NCBI GenBank assembly: GCA_964342575.1
Contig: CAYFGZ010000149.1
Span: 1-7,424, forward strand
Length of the DNA: 7,424 bases
Direction: 5' to 3'
Source: GCA-002701455 sp964342575
GTDB taxonomy: Bacteria; Pseudomonadota; Alphaproteobacteria; Thalassobaculales; Thalassobaculaceae
In this document: positions 1 through 6,140 of the stretch, in pieces
Numbering within the stretch: position 1 is the stretch's first letter
Layout: each line of letters begins with the position of its first letter
Position numbers and translations under genes: made by a program
The notes under the pieces: generated by a model
What the model saw: only the letters and a program-made list of their open reading frames with translations
The model's database searches: none
What the model was told of the DNA's origin: nothing

Positions 1-250
1 GGCAGCTTCAGGTCAAAATTTTGTAGCAAGCCATATTTTCCCCCGTTATATGGTTCCTGAAACATATGACAGTGGTGGACCCGCAACACTGCCCCATAAA
101 GATCTTGCCCTGTACGTGGATGCGGCTAAGGAGATGGGTACTCCGCACCATGTATCTAGTGCGGCTCTCGAAATTTTAAAAGCCTTCGTGGAACATGATC
201 CACAAGCCGATCAGTCGACGATTTATCGGTTTATCAAAGACAACAGCTAG
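1..250 (+). CDS. 3-hydroxyisobutyrate dehydrogenase-like NAD(P) oxidoreductase, C-terminal fragment
   Basis: This is the last 82 codons of a gene that begins before the window, read in the frame starting at base 2 and ending with TAG at 248-250. The visible part is helical and includes the stretch HKDLALYVDAAKEMGTP. This matches the C-terminal all-alpha domain of the beta-hydroxyacid dehydrogenase family (3-hydroxyisobutyrate, tartronate semialdehyde and 6-phosphogluconate dehydrogenase relatives), where a KDL...A...G.P pattern is conserved near the active site. Such enzymes oxidise a beta-hydroxy acid or reduce the semialdehyde using NAD(P) in the cytoplasm. The Rossmann domain and the catalytic lysine lie outside the window, so the exact substrate cannot be read. 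The next gene, an amidase, starts 9 bases downstream on the same strand, which suggests co-transcription. Family assignment is fairly secure; substrate is unknown. Confidence 0.72.
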   Translation, partial: AASGQNFVASHIFPRYMVPETYDSGGPATLPHKDLALYVDAAKEMGTPHHVSSAALEILKAFVEHDPQADQSTIYRFIKDNS

Positions 251-254
251 GAAA
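249..254 (+). promoter_or_regulatory. Ribosome-binding site of the amidase gene
   Basis: AGGAAA lies with its AGGA core 7 bases before the ATG at 260 and overlaps the TAG stop of the upstream dehydrogenase. It supports 260 as the amidase start over the second in-frame ATG at 269. It also means that ribosomes finishing the dehydrogenase end on the amidase initiation site. Confidence 0.6.
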
Positions 255-259
255 TTATC

Positions 260-1687
260 ATGTCGGACATGCCCTTGCATTGGTTATCGATTAATAACTT
301 GTCTAAACGGATATTGTCGCGTTCGCTTTCTCCGGTTACTCTTATGGAGCATTTTTTGGACCGGGCAGAAAGTCTAAATGAGACTCTGGGAGCGTTCCAA
401 CTAATTCCAAGAGAACAGGCGCTCAATGCCGCACGTTCCGCCGAATTAGCCCTGCAAGCGGGCCATTACGCTGGCCCGTTGCACGGAATTCCGTTTGCTG
501 CAAAGGATATTATCGACGTCTCGGGTCTTCCGACGACTGCCGGATCAAGCAAATTGAGCGCCAATATAGCGAAAACAGATGCAACAGTGGTTGAACGACT
601 TCGAAAAGCAGGAATGGTGCTGCTTGGAAAAACCAAGACAGTGCAATTCGCCATGGGCGCGCCAGGGATTAATCGCGATCTTGGAACCCCCAAAAACCCA
701 TGGTCACCAATTCATCATGTTCCCGGGGGGTCAAGTAGTGGGTCGGCTGTTGCTGTCGCTGCGGGTCTAGTCCCCATGGCACTTGGTACTGATACCGGAG
801 GTTCCGTGCGTATTCCTGCTTCCCTTTGTGGTACTGTCGGGCTTAAACCTACTGTTTCCCAAGTGAGTCGAGCGGGGGTTTTCCCAATAAGCGAAACACT
901 TGATTCCGTTGGCCCGCTTACAAAATCAGTTGAAGGTGCGGCGTGGGTTTATCAGGCTCTGCATGGAGCAGACGTAAGAGACCGCCACAGCGGAATAGCG
1001 CAAGGCCATAACGTTATCGAGGTATTAAAAAATGGTGCGACGGGGTTACGCATCGCCGTTGCTGACAATATATTTAAAGAAGACCTTGATGCGGAGGTTG
1101 AATCGGCGATCGACCTAGCAATTGGAGTATTTGTGGAATTAGGTGCACATGTTGAGACTATCGCTTTTAGCGAAGCTGGAAGGGCGCTGGAAGCTAGCCC
1201 TCGTCTCTTGATTAGTAGTGTCGAGGGAGCTCTGGCACATGAAAAATTACTTCCGGATTTTGACTCTTATGATGAGACGCTCAAGTTCCGTCTAGCAGAG
1301 GGGCGTAACGCATATGGTGTAGACTATCTTCGCGCCCGTCAGGCCTGTATAGAACTCGCCGCTGAAGCCGAGGCTTCGTTACGGGACTTTGACGTTTTCA
1401 TTTCGGCCACGACTCCGAGTCCGGCTAAACCACTTGATGAGGTAGATGGTAGTACAGAGTCCTATCAACATTGGAACACCCGCTATTCCCGCAATACTGT
1501 CATTGGAAATCTATTGGGAATGTGCGCGGTTTCCTTACCTTGTGGATTTAGCTCCAACGGTCTCCCGATCGGGTTGATGGTGCATGCACCAGCTAGAGGT
1601 GAAGAGACTGTATTACGCGCGGCTTATGCTTTTGAACAGGCTACAAAATGGCATGAAAAATTACCTAAACTGGCCCAGGTGGATTAA
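260..1687 (+). CDS. Amidase signature (AS) family amidase
   Basis: A complete 475-residue cytoplasmic enzyme that should hydrolyse a carboxamide to the acid plus ammonia or an amine. The AS-family Ser-Ser-Lys triad is visible: Lys82 in FAAKDIIDV, Ser158 in the PGGSSSGSA loop (155-163), and Ser182 in GTDTGGSVRIPASLCG (176-191). The 24-residue spacing between the two serines is the one seen in fatty acid amide hydrolase and GatA. The C-terminal motifs RNTVIGNLLG (411-420) and LPCGFSSNGLPIGLMVH (426-442) also fit, and the length is normal. It resembles GatA, the Glu-tRNA(Gln) amidotransferase subunit, but no gatB or gatC is adjacent. A stand-alone catabolic amidase is therefore more likely, and its substrate cannot be read from sequence. 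It is probably in one operon with the HIBADH-like gene just upstream. No signal peptide or membrane segment is seen. Confidence 0.9.
   Translation: MSDMPLHWLSINNLSKRILSRSLSPVTLMEHFLDRAESLNETLGAFQLIPREQALNAARSAELALQAGHYAGPLHGIPFAAKDIIDVSGLPTTAGSSKLSANIAKTDATVVERLRKAGMVLLGKTKTVQFAMGAPGINRDLGTPKNPWSPIHHVPGGSSSGSAVAVAAGLVPMALGTDTGGSVRIPASLCGTVGLKPTVSQVSRAGVFPISETLDSVGPLTKSVEGAAWVYQALHGADVRDRHSGIAQGHNVIEVLKNGATGLRIAVADNIFKEDLDAEVESAIDLAIGVFVELGAHVETIAFSEAGRALEASPRLLISSVEGALAHEKLLPDFDSYDETLKFRLAEGRNAYGVDYLRARQACIELAAEAEASLRDFDVFISATTPSPAKPLDEVDGSTESYQHWNTRYSRNTVIGNLLGMCAVSLPCGFSSNGLPIGLMVHAPARGEETVLRAAYAFEQATKWHEKLPKLAQVD
459..478. repeat. GC-rich inverted repeat inside the amidase gene
   Basis: The arms CGGGCCA (459-465) and TGGCCCG (472-478) pair perfectly around a 6-base loop. 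They lie in the codons for the residues just before the LHGIP motif. The repeat may be a chance result of Gly/Pro/Ala codons, so it is recorded only as visible structure. Confidence 0.4.
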
Positions 1688-1854
1688 CTTTGGAGTTTAA
1701 ATCCCTTGATAAGGTGAAGGGCACTCAAAAGCATTGCCGTCGCTCAGCAATATCCGCATGCCAGCGATTGGAAACCATGATTAGGACGATTTGGCGAATA
1801 TGAAAAACTTCGAGCAAGCAGACAAGTTGTACTTAGAGGTCAGCTGCAAACATT

Positions 1855-1895
1855 CTAGGGGACCCAATCGTTTCCCCCTAAATATTTTAGGGTCC
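1855..1895. terminator. Nested inverted repeats between convergent genes, possible bidirectional terminator
   Basis: The 215-base gap between the amidase (+) and the SDR gene (-) holds three overlapping pairings. CCCTAAA (1876-1882) pairs with TTTAGGG (1886-1892) around TAT. TAGGGG (1856-1861) pairs with CCCCTA (1875-1880). GGACCC (1860-1865) pairs with GGGTCC (1890-1895). Their place between convergent stops suits transcription termination for both genes. There is no strong T-run after a stem on either strand, so an intrinsic terminator is not proven. The rest of the gap (1688-1854) shows nothing I can name. Confidence 0.35.
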
Positions 1896-1902
1896 AAATT
1901 CC

Positions 1903-2685
1903 TTAATCCATTACGACACCGCCCCCAATATTCAATACCACACCAGTAATTTCAGATGCCTCACGCGAAGTAAGGAAGACGAAGCCATTAGCAATATCAG
2001 CCGCTGACTGGAGCCGGTTAAGCGGAATTTCATTAGCGGCTAAATCAGAGCTGAAATCTTCAACCGACTGATCGTCGCGTTTGCGCTTAGCAAACGTCGC
2101 CCAAGCCATGCCCTCATTCTTAATGTGGCCCGGAGCTATAGAGTTTACCCTGATATCGGGTGCTAACTCTATCGCCATAGCTCGGCTAAATCCGATCACG
2201 GCCGCCTTCGCTGCACAATAGACGGAGGTCTGTGCCCAACCTCTTTTCCCCGCCTGTGAGGCCGTATTGGTAATCGAGGCGTTTTCTACACCGTGCAGAT
2301 AGTGTATCGCCGCTTTAGTGCAGAGGATCACCCCTTTTGTATTCACCGCGATAACCCGGTCGATATCTTCAGAGGATAGATCAACGAGATAGCCGGGAGT
2401 ATTGGTCCCAGCATTGTTAATTAATGTGGTAATTCCAGCCATGGCTTCCTCAGCCTGCGCCATCATAGCCGTAACTTCATCAGTCGAGGTTACATTTGCT
2501 TGGAAACCGAACACCCGCCCTGACTCAGCTTGTAACACCTCCAATGCGCCAGCCAGAGCCGCCTCATTATAGTCGGTCAAAAATACAGACGCCCCCTCGG
2601 CAATAAAAGTCCGCGCTGTTGCCATTCCGATGGCTCCCGCTCCCCCTGTGATCACGGCCTTAATTCCTTTTAGCCTACCAGCCAT
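1903..2685 (-). CDS. Classical SDR-family oxidoreductase (likely NAD-dependent)
   Basis: A complete 260-residue short-chain dehydrogenase/reductase with the full classical motif set. It has the nucleotide-binding TGGAGAIG at 13-20, Asp38 after the second beta strand (which usually selects NAD over NADP), and NNAG at 90-93. The catalytic tetrad is Asn115, Ser143, Tyr156 and Lys160 (YCAAK), followed by the APG motif near 184-186. It ends with the usual GG-rich C-terminus (IGGGVVMD). These enzymes interconvert an alcohol and a ketone in the cytosol; the substrate is not readable, as is normal for SDRs. The segment around 190-215 is charged and forms the variable substrate lid. The gene follows guaA on the same strand after 141 bases, so it may be read through from guaA or have its own promoter. 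The start is supported by a good AAAGGA site. Confidence 0.9.
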   Translation of the reverse strand: MAGRLKGIKAVITGGAGAIGMATARTFIAEGASVFLTDYNEAALAGALEVLQAESGRVFGFQANVTSTDEVTAMMAQAEEAMAGITTLINNAGTNTPGYLVDLSSEDIDRVIAVNTKGVILCTKAAIHYLHGVENASITNTASQAGKRGWAQTSVYCAAKAAVIGFSRAMAIELAPDIRVNSIAPGHIKNEGMAWATFAKRKRDDQSVEDFSSDLAANEIPLNRLQSAADIANGFVFLTSREASEITGVVLNIGGGVVMD

Positions 2686-2692
2686 TTCCGGT

Positions 2693-2698
2693 TCCTTT
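2693..2698 (-). promoter_or_regulatory. Ribosome-binding site of the SDR gene ending at 1903
   Basis: On the minus strand AAAGGA is followed by 7 bases and then the ATG whose first base is at 2685. This is a near-consensus Shine-Dalgarno site and fixes the start. Confidence 0.6.
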
Positions 2699-2760
2699 CG
2701 CTAGCTATATCGCTTCTTTTATTTTCCTGTTCGCCGCAGAACTTCAAAATCAAGGGTTTG

Positions 2761-2788
2761 TTTCAAACTTTCACACATCTTTCAAACT
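2761..2788. repeat. Direct repeat TTTCAAACT, two copies 19 bases apart
   Basis: Identical 9-base copies lie at 2761-2769 and 2780-2788, about 75-100 bases upstream of the SDR start. On the minus strand each reads AGTTTGAAA. A TATTAT hexamer resembling a -10 box (minus strand, 2790-2795) lies just upstream of both. Tandem operator half-sites for a regulator of the SDR gene are possible. The bases are A/T-rich, so chance is also possible. Confidence 0.35.
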
Positions 2789-2826
2789 AATAATATTTGT
2801 TATTTCGATGACTTACGAGATAAAAT

Positions 2827-4395
2827 CTATTCCCACTCAATCGTACCCGGAGGTTTAGAAGTAACATCATATACAACACGGTTTATTCCCGAGACCTCAT
2901 TTACAATCCGATTAGAAATACGCCCCAGCAATTCATGATCAAAGGGAAAATAGTCTGCCGTCATGCCATCAGTGGATGTTACTGCCCTTAAGGCACACAC
3001 ATATTCATATGTTCTACTATCACCCATAACTCCTACGGTTTGTACAGGAAGCAAAACAGCAAAAGCTTGCCATATTTTGTCATAAAGGCCGGCCTTCCTG
3101 ATTTCATCTAGATAGATTACATCAGCCGATCGCAAAATTTCTAGTCGATCCCGAGTTATTTCGCCTGGTATGCGTATCGCTAAACCCGGTCCTGGGAAAG
3201 GATGCCGGCCAACAAACTCCTCCGGCAACCCGAGCTCACGTCCTAGTAATCTTACTTCGTCCTTAAATAATTCCCGCAGCGGCTCAACCAATTTCATTTT
3301 CATTCGCTCTGGAAGCCCGCCGACGTTATGATGCGATTTAATCGTAACACTTGGCCCTCCAGTGAAGGAAACCGACTCGATAACGTCTGGATACAGCGTT
3401 CCCTGCGCAAGAAAGTCTGCCCCACCCATATTCTGTGCTTCAGCCTCAAATACATCAATAAACAGTTTTCCGATCGTCTTGCGCTTTTGCTCGGGATCAA
3501 CAACTTTTGACAAATTATCTAAAAACAAACTCTCTGCGTCTTTGTGAATCAGGCTAATGTTATAATGGTCACGGAATAGTGTTACAACTTCTCGCGCTTC
3601 ATTTGCTCGCATCAAGCCGTGATCAACGAATACACAAGTTAGCTGATCACCAATTGCTTCATTCAGAAGAACCGCAACAACGGAACTATCCACACCACCC
3701 GACAAACCACAAATCACGCGGCTTGGTCCCACTTGCTGTCGTATTTTTTCGATGGCTTCATCTTTAAATGAAGCCATCGACCAATCACCAGAGACGCCGC
3801 AGATTTTATGGGAGAAATTTTTGAGTAAGTTTACCCCATCCGGGGTATGCACAACTTCTGGATGAAATTGAACGCCAAAAAACTTTCGATGTTCGTCGGC
3901 AATTAAAGCAAATGGTGAACCCTCCGATGTTCCGACCACACAAAACCCGGGGGGAAGTGAAATCACACGATCTCCATGGCTCATCCATACTTCGTATCGC
4001 TCACCCTGCTTCCAAACATCATTTAGGAGACTACATTCTCCAATTATGGTTACAAAAGCTCGGCCAAACTCCCGTTGATCTGAGGCCTGCACCTCGCCTC
4101 CTAACTGCTTGACCATGGTCTGCTCACCGTAGCAAATACCTAGCACGGGGACCCCAAGCTCAAAGATCGCATCCGGAGCTAAAGGTGGTGCTACCCCGTG
4201 CACACTAGCGGGACCACCGCTTAATATTATACCTTTAGGCTTGTAACTGTTTAGAAACGAATCACTTATGGAATTAAAGGGATGAATCTCACAATAGACC
4301 CCCAATTCTCGAATGCGTCGAGCTATCAATTGGGTCACCTGCGATCCAAAATCTACTATCAGAATACGGTCATGATTAGGCTTTGATATGTTCAT
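2827..4395 (-). CDS. guaA: GMP synthase (glutamine-hydrolysing)
   Basis: A complete 522-residue enzyme that converts XMP, ATP and glutamine to GMP in the last step of guanine nucleotide synthesis, in the cytosol. The N-terminal class I glutamine amidotransferase domain (about 8-200) has nucleophile Cys88 in GICYGEQ and the His178/Glu180 pair in GVQFHPEVVH. The ATP-pyrophosphatase domain begins near 207, with the P-loop SGGVDSS at 232-238. The C-terminal dimerisation domain contains HPFPGPGLAIRIPGEIT (398-414) and ends with KPPGTIEWE. The length is close to the roughly 525 residues of the E. coli enzyme. The start is set by homology, because the next candidate would cut into the first beta strand. 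The bases before the ATG (TTAATTAAG) carry no clear Shine-Dalgarno site. The upstream gene on the same strand ends 89 bases away, and a near-palindrome lies in that gap. Confidence 0.98.
   Translation of the reverse strand: MNISKPNHDRILIVDFGSQVTQLIARRIRELGVYCEIHPFNSISDSFLNSYKPKGIILSGGPASVHGVAPPLAPDAIFELGVPVLGICYGEQTMVKQLGGEVQASDQREFGRAFVTIIGECSLLNDVWKQGERYEVWMSHGDRVISLPPGFCVVGTSEGSPFALIADEHRKFFGVQFHPEVVHTPDGVNLLKNFSHKICGVSGDWSMASFKDEAIEKIRQQVGPSRVICGLSGGVDSSVVAVLLNEAIGDQLTCVFVDHGLMRANEAREVVTLFRDHYNISLIHKDAESLFLDNLSKVVDPEQKRKTIGKLFIDVFEAEAQNMGGADFLAQGTLYPDVIESVSFTGGPSVTIKSHHNVGGLPERMKMKLVEPLRELFKDEVRLLGRELGLPEEFVGRHPFPGPGLAIRIPGEITRDRLEILRSADVIYLDEIRKAGLYDKIWQAFAVLLPVQTVGVMGDSRTYEYVCALRAVTSTDGMTADYFPFDHELLGRISNRIVNEVSGINRVVYDVTSKPPGTIEWE
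3749..3780. repeat. Perfect 13-bp inverted repeat inside guaA at the domain junction
   Basis: The arms TCGATGGCTTCAT (3749-3761) and ATGAAGCCATCGA (3768-3780) are exact reverse complements separated by 6 bases. They cover the guaA codons for Ser206 to Glu216. These lie just after the amidotransferase domain and before the ATP-pyrophosphatase P-loop. In guaA mRNA this would form a strong stem-loop. The encoded residues look normal for the family, so this is not an inserted element. The stem is followed on the coding strand by A residues and not U residues, so it is not an intrinsic terminator. Confidence 0.75.
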
Positions 4396-4438
4396 CTTAA
4401 TTAAATCTAACGTTAACCCAGTCTGCCACTACCAAAAT

Positions 4439-4456
4439 CTAGTATCGCGACACTAG
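4439..4456. promoter_or_regulatory. 18-base near-palindrome upstream of guaA, candidate operator
   Basis: The site reads CTAGT-A-TCGCGA-C-ACTAG, a dyad with one mismatched pair, 44-61 bases before the guaA ATG. On the minus strand a TTGACT hexamer that resembles a -35 box (4455-4460) overlaps its upstream edge. No convincing -10 box sits at standard spacing. A repressor site controlling guaA is an inference from position and symmetry, and I do not recognise the motif. Confidence 0.35.
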
Positions 4457-4484
4457 TCAAATTTCGTGCCGTATCATTCTATTA

Positions 4485-5345
4485 TCACCTAATTTTCCCC
4501 AAGAGCCACGCGTTAAATCGTTCAGCTGCCTCAAATTGTGCCCAGTGGCCAATACCGCAGAATATTTCTGTGGTTGCATCGGGCCGTCGTTCCTTTAACA
4601 TTTCTATCCTAGCATCCAAATTCCCCATGGTAGTTCTGTCCAATTCACCCCAAGCGGCGTGGACAGGTGCTAAAATATTAGGTAAAGCCTCCAGTAACCG
4701 TAAAGTCATGGAAATGGGTCTGGATAGTGTCCGAGCCCTACTCGAATTAAGTAACTGCATGAATACAGCCAATTTCCCAACATTTTCAGGGTCCGCTAGC
4801 ATTAGCCATTCCATATTGTTTCTAGCAGCAGCCATTTTTTCATCTGAAGATAGACCATCATGTATTTTTATCATGGAATCAGCCACCCTCTCACGAGGAC
4901 CAAACCCTGCCGCGCCGACAACATTAAAACTTTTCAACCGTGCTTCCAGCATTTCGGCAACAACAGCCCCTATTACCGAACCAAATGAGAAGCCTACCAT
5001 ATGCAAACTTTCGTCAGAGGGGATAATCCTACATATTCCATGGTGTACTATTTTCGCAATTCCTTCCGCTGTATAGGGAGGTCCGGGGTCGTCACTTTCC
5101 CCCAAACCTGGTAAATCAGCAGCGATAACTCGAAAACCTTCTAACGCTATTTCTTCCACGTTTCGGCACCAGTGATTCCAAGCGCCATGACCACCATGCA
5201 AAAAAACCACTGGCACACCAGTCCCCCAGATATGCCACGTCATAGAACCGCCACCACAAATGGTTTGTTGTATCTCGGCCCGGCTAGCTATATCCTCAAG
5301 CCAAGACTCCGGAGCTGCCTCAGCAGCCGGCACTAAGGCCTGCAT
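4485..5345 (-). CDS. Alpha/beta hydrolase, C-C hydrolase-like
   Basis: A complete 286-residue alpha/beta-hydrolase-fold enzyme. The oxyanion region HGGHGAWNHW is at 50-59 and the strand-turn AADLPGLGESDDP at 75-87. The nucleophile elbow GFSFGS is at 118-123 with Ser120, the acid is probably Asp236 in WGELDRT, and the base is His267 in GIGHWAQFE. The GHWAQFE ending with an N-terminal HGG resembles meta-cleavage product C-C hydrolases (MhpC/BphD relatives), but esterases and lactonases of this fold also share it. The first 35 residues precede the fold and show no signal peptide. The ATG overlaps by one base the TAA stop of the upstream SDR gene (TAATG), and only a weak ribosome site is visible, so translational coupling is likely. 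The gene ends in three consecutive in-frame stops. Fold and triad are secure; substrate is not. Confidence 0.88.
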   Translation of the reverse strand: MQALVPAAEAAPESWLEDIASRAEIQQTICGGGSMTWHIWGTGVPVVFLHGGHGAWNHWCRNVEEIALEGFRVIAADLPGLGESDDPGPPYTAEGIAKIVHHGICRIIPSDESLHMVGFSFGSVIGAVVAEMLEARLKSFNVVGAAGFGPRERVADSMIKIHDGLSSDEKMAAARNNMEWLMLADPENVGKLAVFMQLLNSSRARTLSRPISMTLRLLEALPNILAPVHAAWGELDRTTMGNLDARIEMLKERRPDATTEIFCGIGHWAQFEAAERFNAWLLGKIR

Positions 5346-6097
5346 TATTCTTCGCCTGGCTGAAGTTTTCTTGTATAAGTCGGGCTAATTATCACTTCAT
5401 TCAGTGTTACCCGCGCCGGCAGTTTCATAAAAAATACAACGATTTCCCCCATATCCTCCGACTGAATTAAACGCGCCCTTTCTTCCTTCGGTACGGGAAT
5501 AGGCCGATAATCTAATATAGGCGTCTCATCTTCTCCTGGGCATAAAACACACGCCCGTATCCCATTGTTGCCTTCTTCCATATTCATTAATTGATTCAAC
5601 GCCATTACCGCATGCTTAGAAGCACCGTAAGCCACGCCAGCTCGTGGCGAATAGCCTACACCTGCTTTCGAAGACGTTGTGATGATAGTACCTTCCCCTT
5701 GAGGACGCATTACCTCAAGTGCTGCCAGCGCGCAATTATATGCCCCTTTTACATTAACGTCGATTACTTCATCCCAACCATCAAGATTGCCACCACCCCA
5801 ATTTCGATCCGTAACATTGATACCATGATTGTTGAATAGCAAATCCAACTTGCCATAACGTTTTTTTATATCCACTGCAAGCGCCTGCATCCCAGTGCGA
5901 TCCATAGCATCTCCTTGGGCAATCTCGACTTTTCCACCAGCGTCGGCAATTTTTTTTGCTACTATTTCAAGAGGCTCCCTTCGTCGTCCTGTCAAAATAA
6001 CTTTTACCCCCTCACGAGCAAGAGCTATGGCTGCTCCTTCCCCAATTCCAGTCCCGGCCCCTGTAACCCAGGCCACCATGTCACGTAAACTTCTCAT
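5345..6097 (-). CDS. Classical SDR-family oxidoreductase (likely NADP-dependent)
   Basis: A complete 250-residue short-chain dehydrogenase/reductase. It has TGAGTGIG at 12-19, an arginine-rich stretch (GRRR, 37-40) after the second strand that favours NADP, and NNHG at 89-92 where NNAG is usual. The catalytic Asn115, Ser143, Tyr157 and Lys161 (YGASK) are all present. The CPGEDETPILDYRP segment (186-199) and the C-terminal LNEVIISPTYTR pattern mark the SDR subgroup whose members carry NEIVI-like and PT.TR-like tails, often acting on small hydroxy acids or of unknown substrate. It is the first gene of a coupled pair with the alpha/beta hydrolase, overlapping it by one base. It is transcribed away from the EamA transporter through a shared intergenic region. 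The ATG is backed by an AAAGGGA site 8 bases upstream. Confidence 0.9.
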   Translation of the reverse strand: MRSLRDMVAWVTGAGTGIGEGAAIALAREGVKVILTGRRREPLEIVAKKIADAGGKVEIAQGDAMDRTGMQALAVDIKKRYGKLDLLFNNHGINVTDRNWGGGNLDGWDEVIDVNVKGAYNCALAALEVMRPQGEGTIITTSSKAGVGYSPRAGVAYGASKHAVMALNQLMNMEEGNNGIRACVLCPGEDETPILDYRPIPVPKEERARLIQSEDMGEIVVFFMKLPARVTLNEVIISPTYTRKLQPGEE

Positions 6098-6105
6098 TCT
6101 TTTCT

Positions 6106-6112
6106 TCCCTTT
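6106..6112 (-). promoter_or_regulatory. Ribosome-binding site of the SDR-hydrolase operon
   Basis: On the minus strand AAGGGAA lies about 8 bases before the ATG whose first base is at 6097, a good Shine-Dalgarno match in a purine-rich leader. Confidence 0.55.
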
Positions 6113-6140
6113 TGTGTATTATTCGTTCTAGAGCTATAAA
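6112..6140 (+). promoter_or_regulatory. Candidate promoter of the EamA transporter gene
   Basis: TTGTGT (6112-6117) and TATAAA (6135-6140) are separated by 17 bases. The -10 matches consensus at five of six positions and the -35 only at TTG. Transcription would begin near 6147. It is almost superimposed on the candidate promoter facing the other way, so the two polymerases would compete. Confidence 0.35.

Noticed and set aside
14..23. Perfect palindrome CAAAATTTTG in the dehydrogenase tail
   Set aside because: It is a short A/T-rich palindrome inside coding sequence, expected by chance in a window of this size.
466..693. 75-codon minus-strand open frame inside the amidase gene
   Set aside because: It is antisense to the most conserved part of the amidase, with no ribosome site or known motif.
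260..1687. Calling the amidase gatA
   Set aside because: The AS motifs are shared by many amidases, and neither gatB nor gatC is adjacent. The specific tRNA amidotransferase role is unsupported.
1800..1949. 49-codon + strand frame in the convergent gap running into the SDR 3' end
   Set aside because: It has only a poor ribosome site, overlaps the inverted repeats and the SDR coding end, and its translation resembles nothing I know.
3749..3780. guaA internal hairpin as an intrinsic terminator or an inserted mobile palindrome
   Set aside because: The coding strand has an A-run and not a U-run after the stem. The encoded residues and total protein length match ordinary GMP synthases, so nothing has been inserted.
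4570..5076. 168-codon open frame on the + strand opposite the alpha/beta hydrolase
   Set aside because: It lies wholly antisense to a gene with a complete catalytic triad and shows no recognisable domain. It is best explained as a shadow frame.
5895..6131. 78-codon + strand frame opposite the SDR start and leader
   Set aside because: It is antisense to the Rossmann region of an intact SDR and has no recognisable domain.
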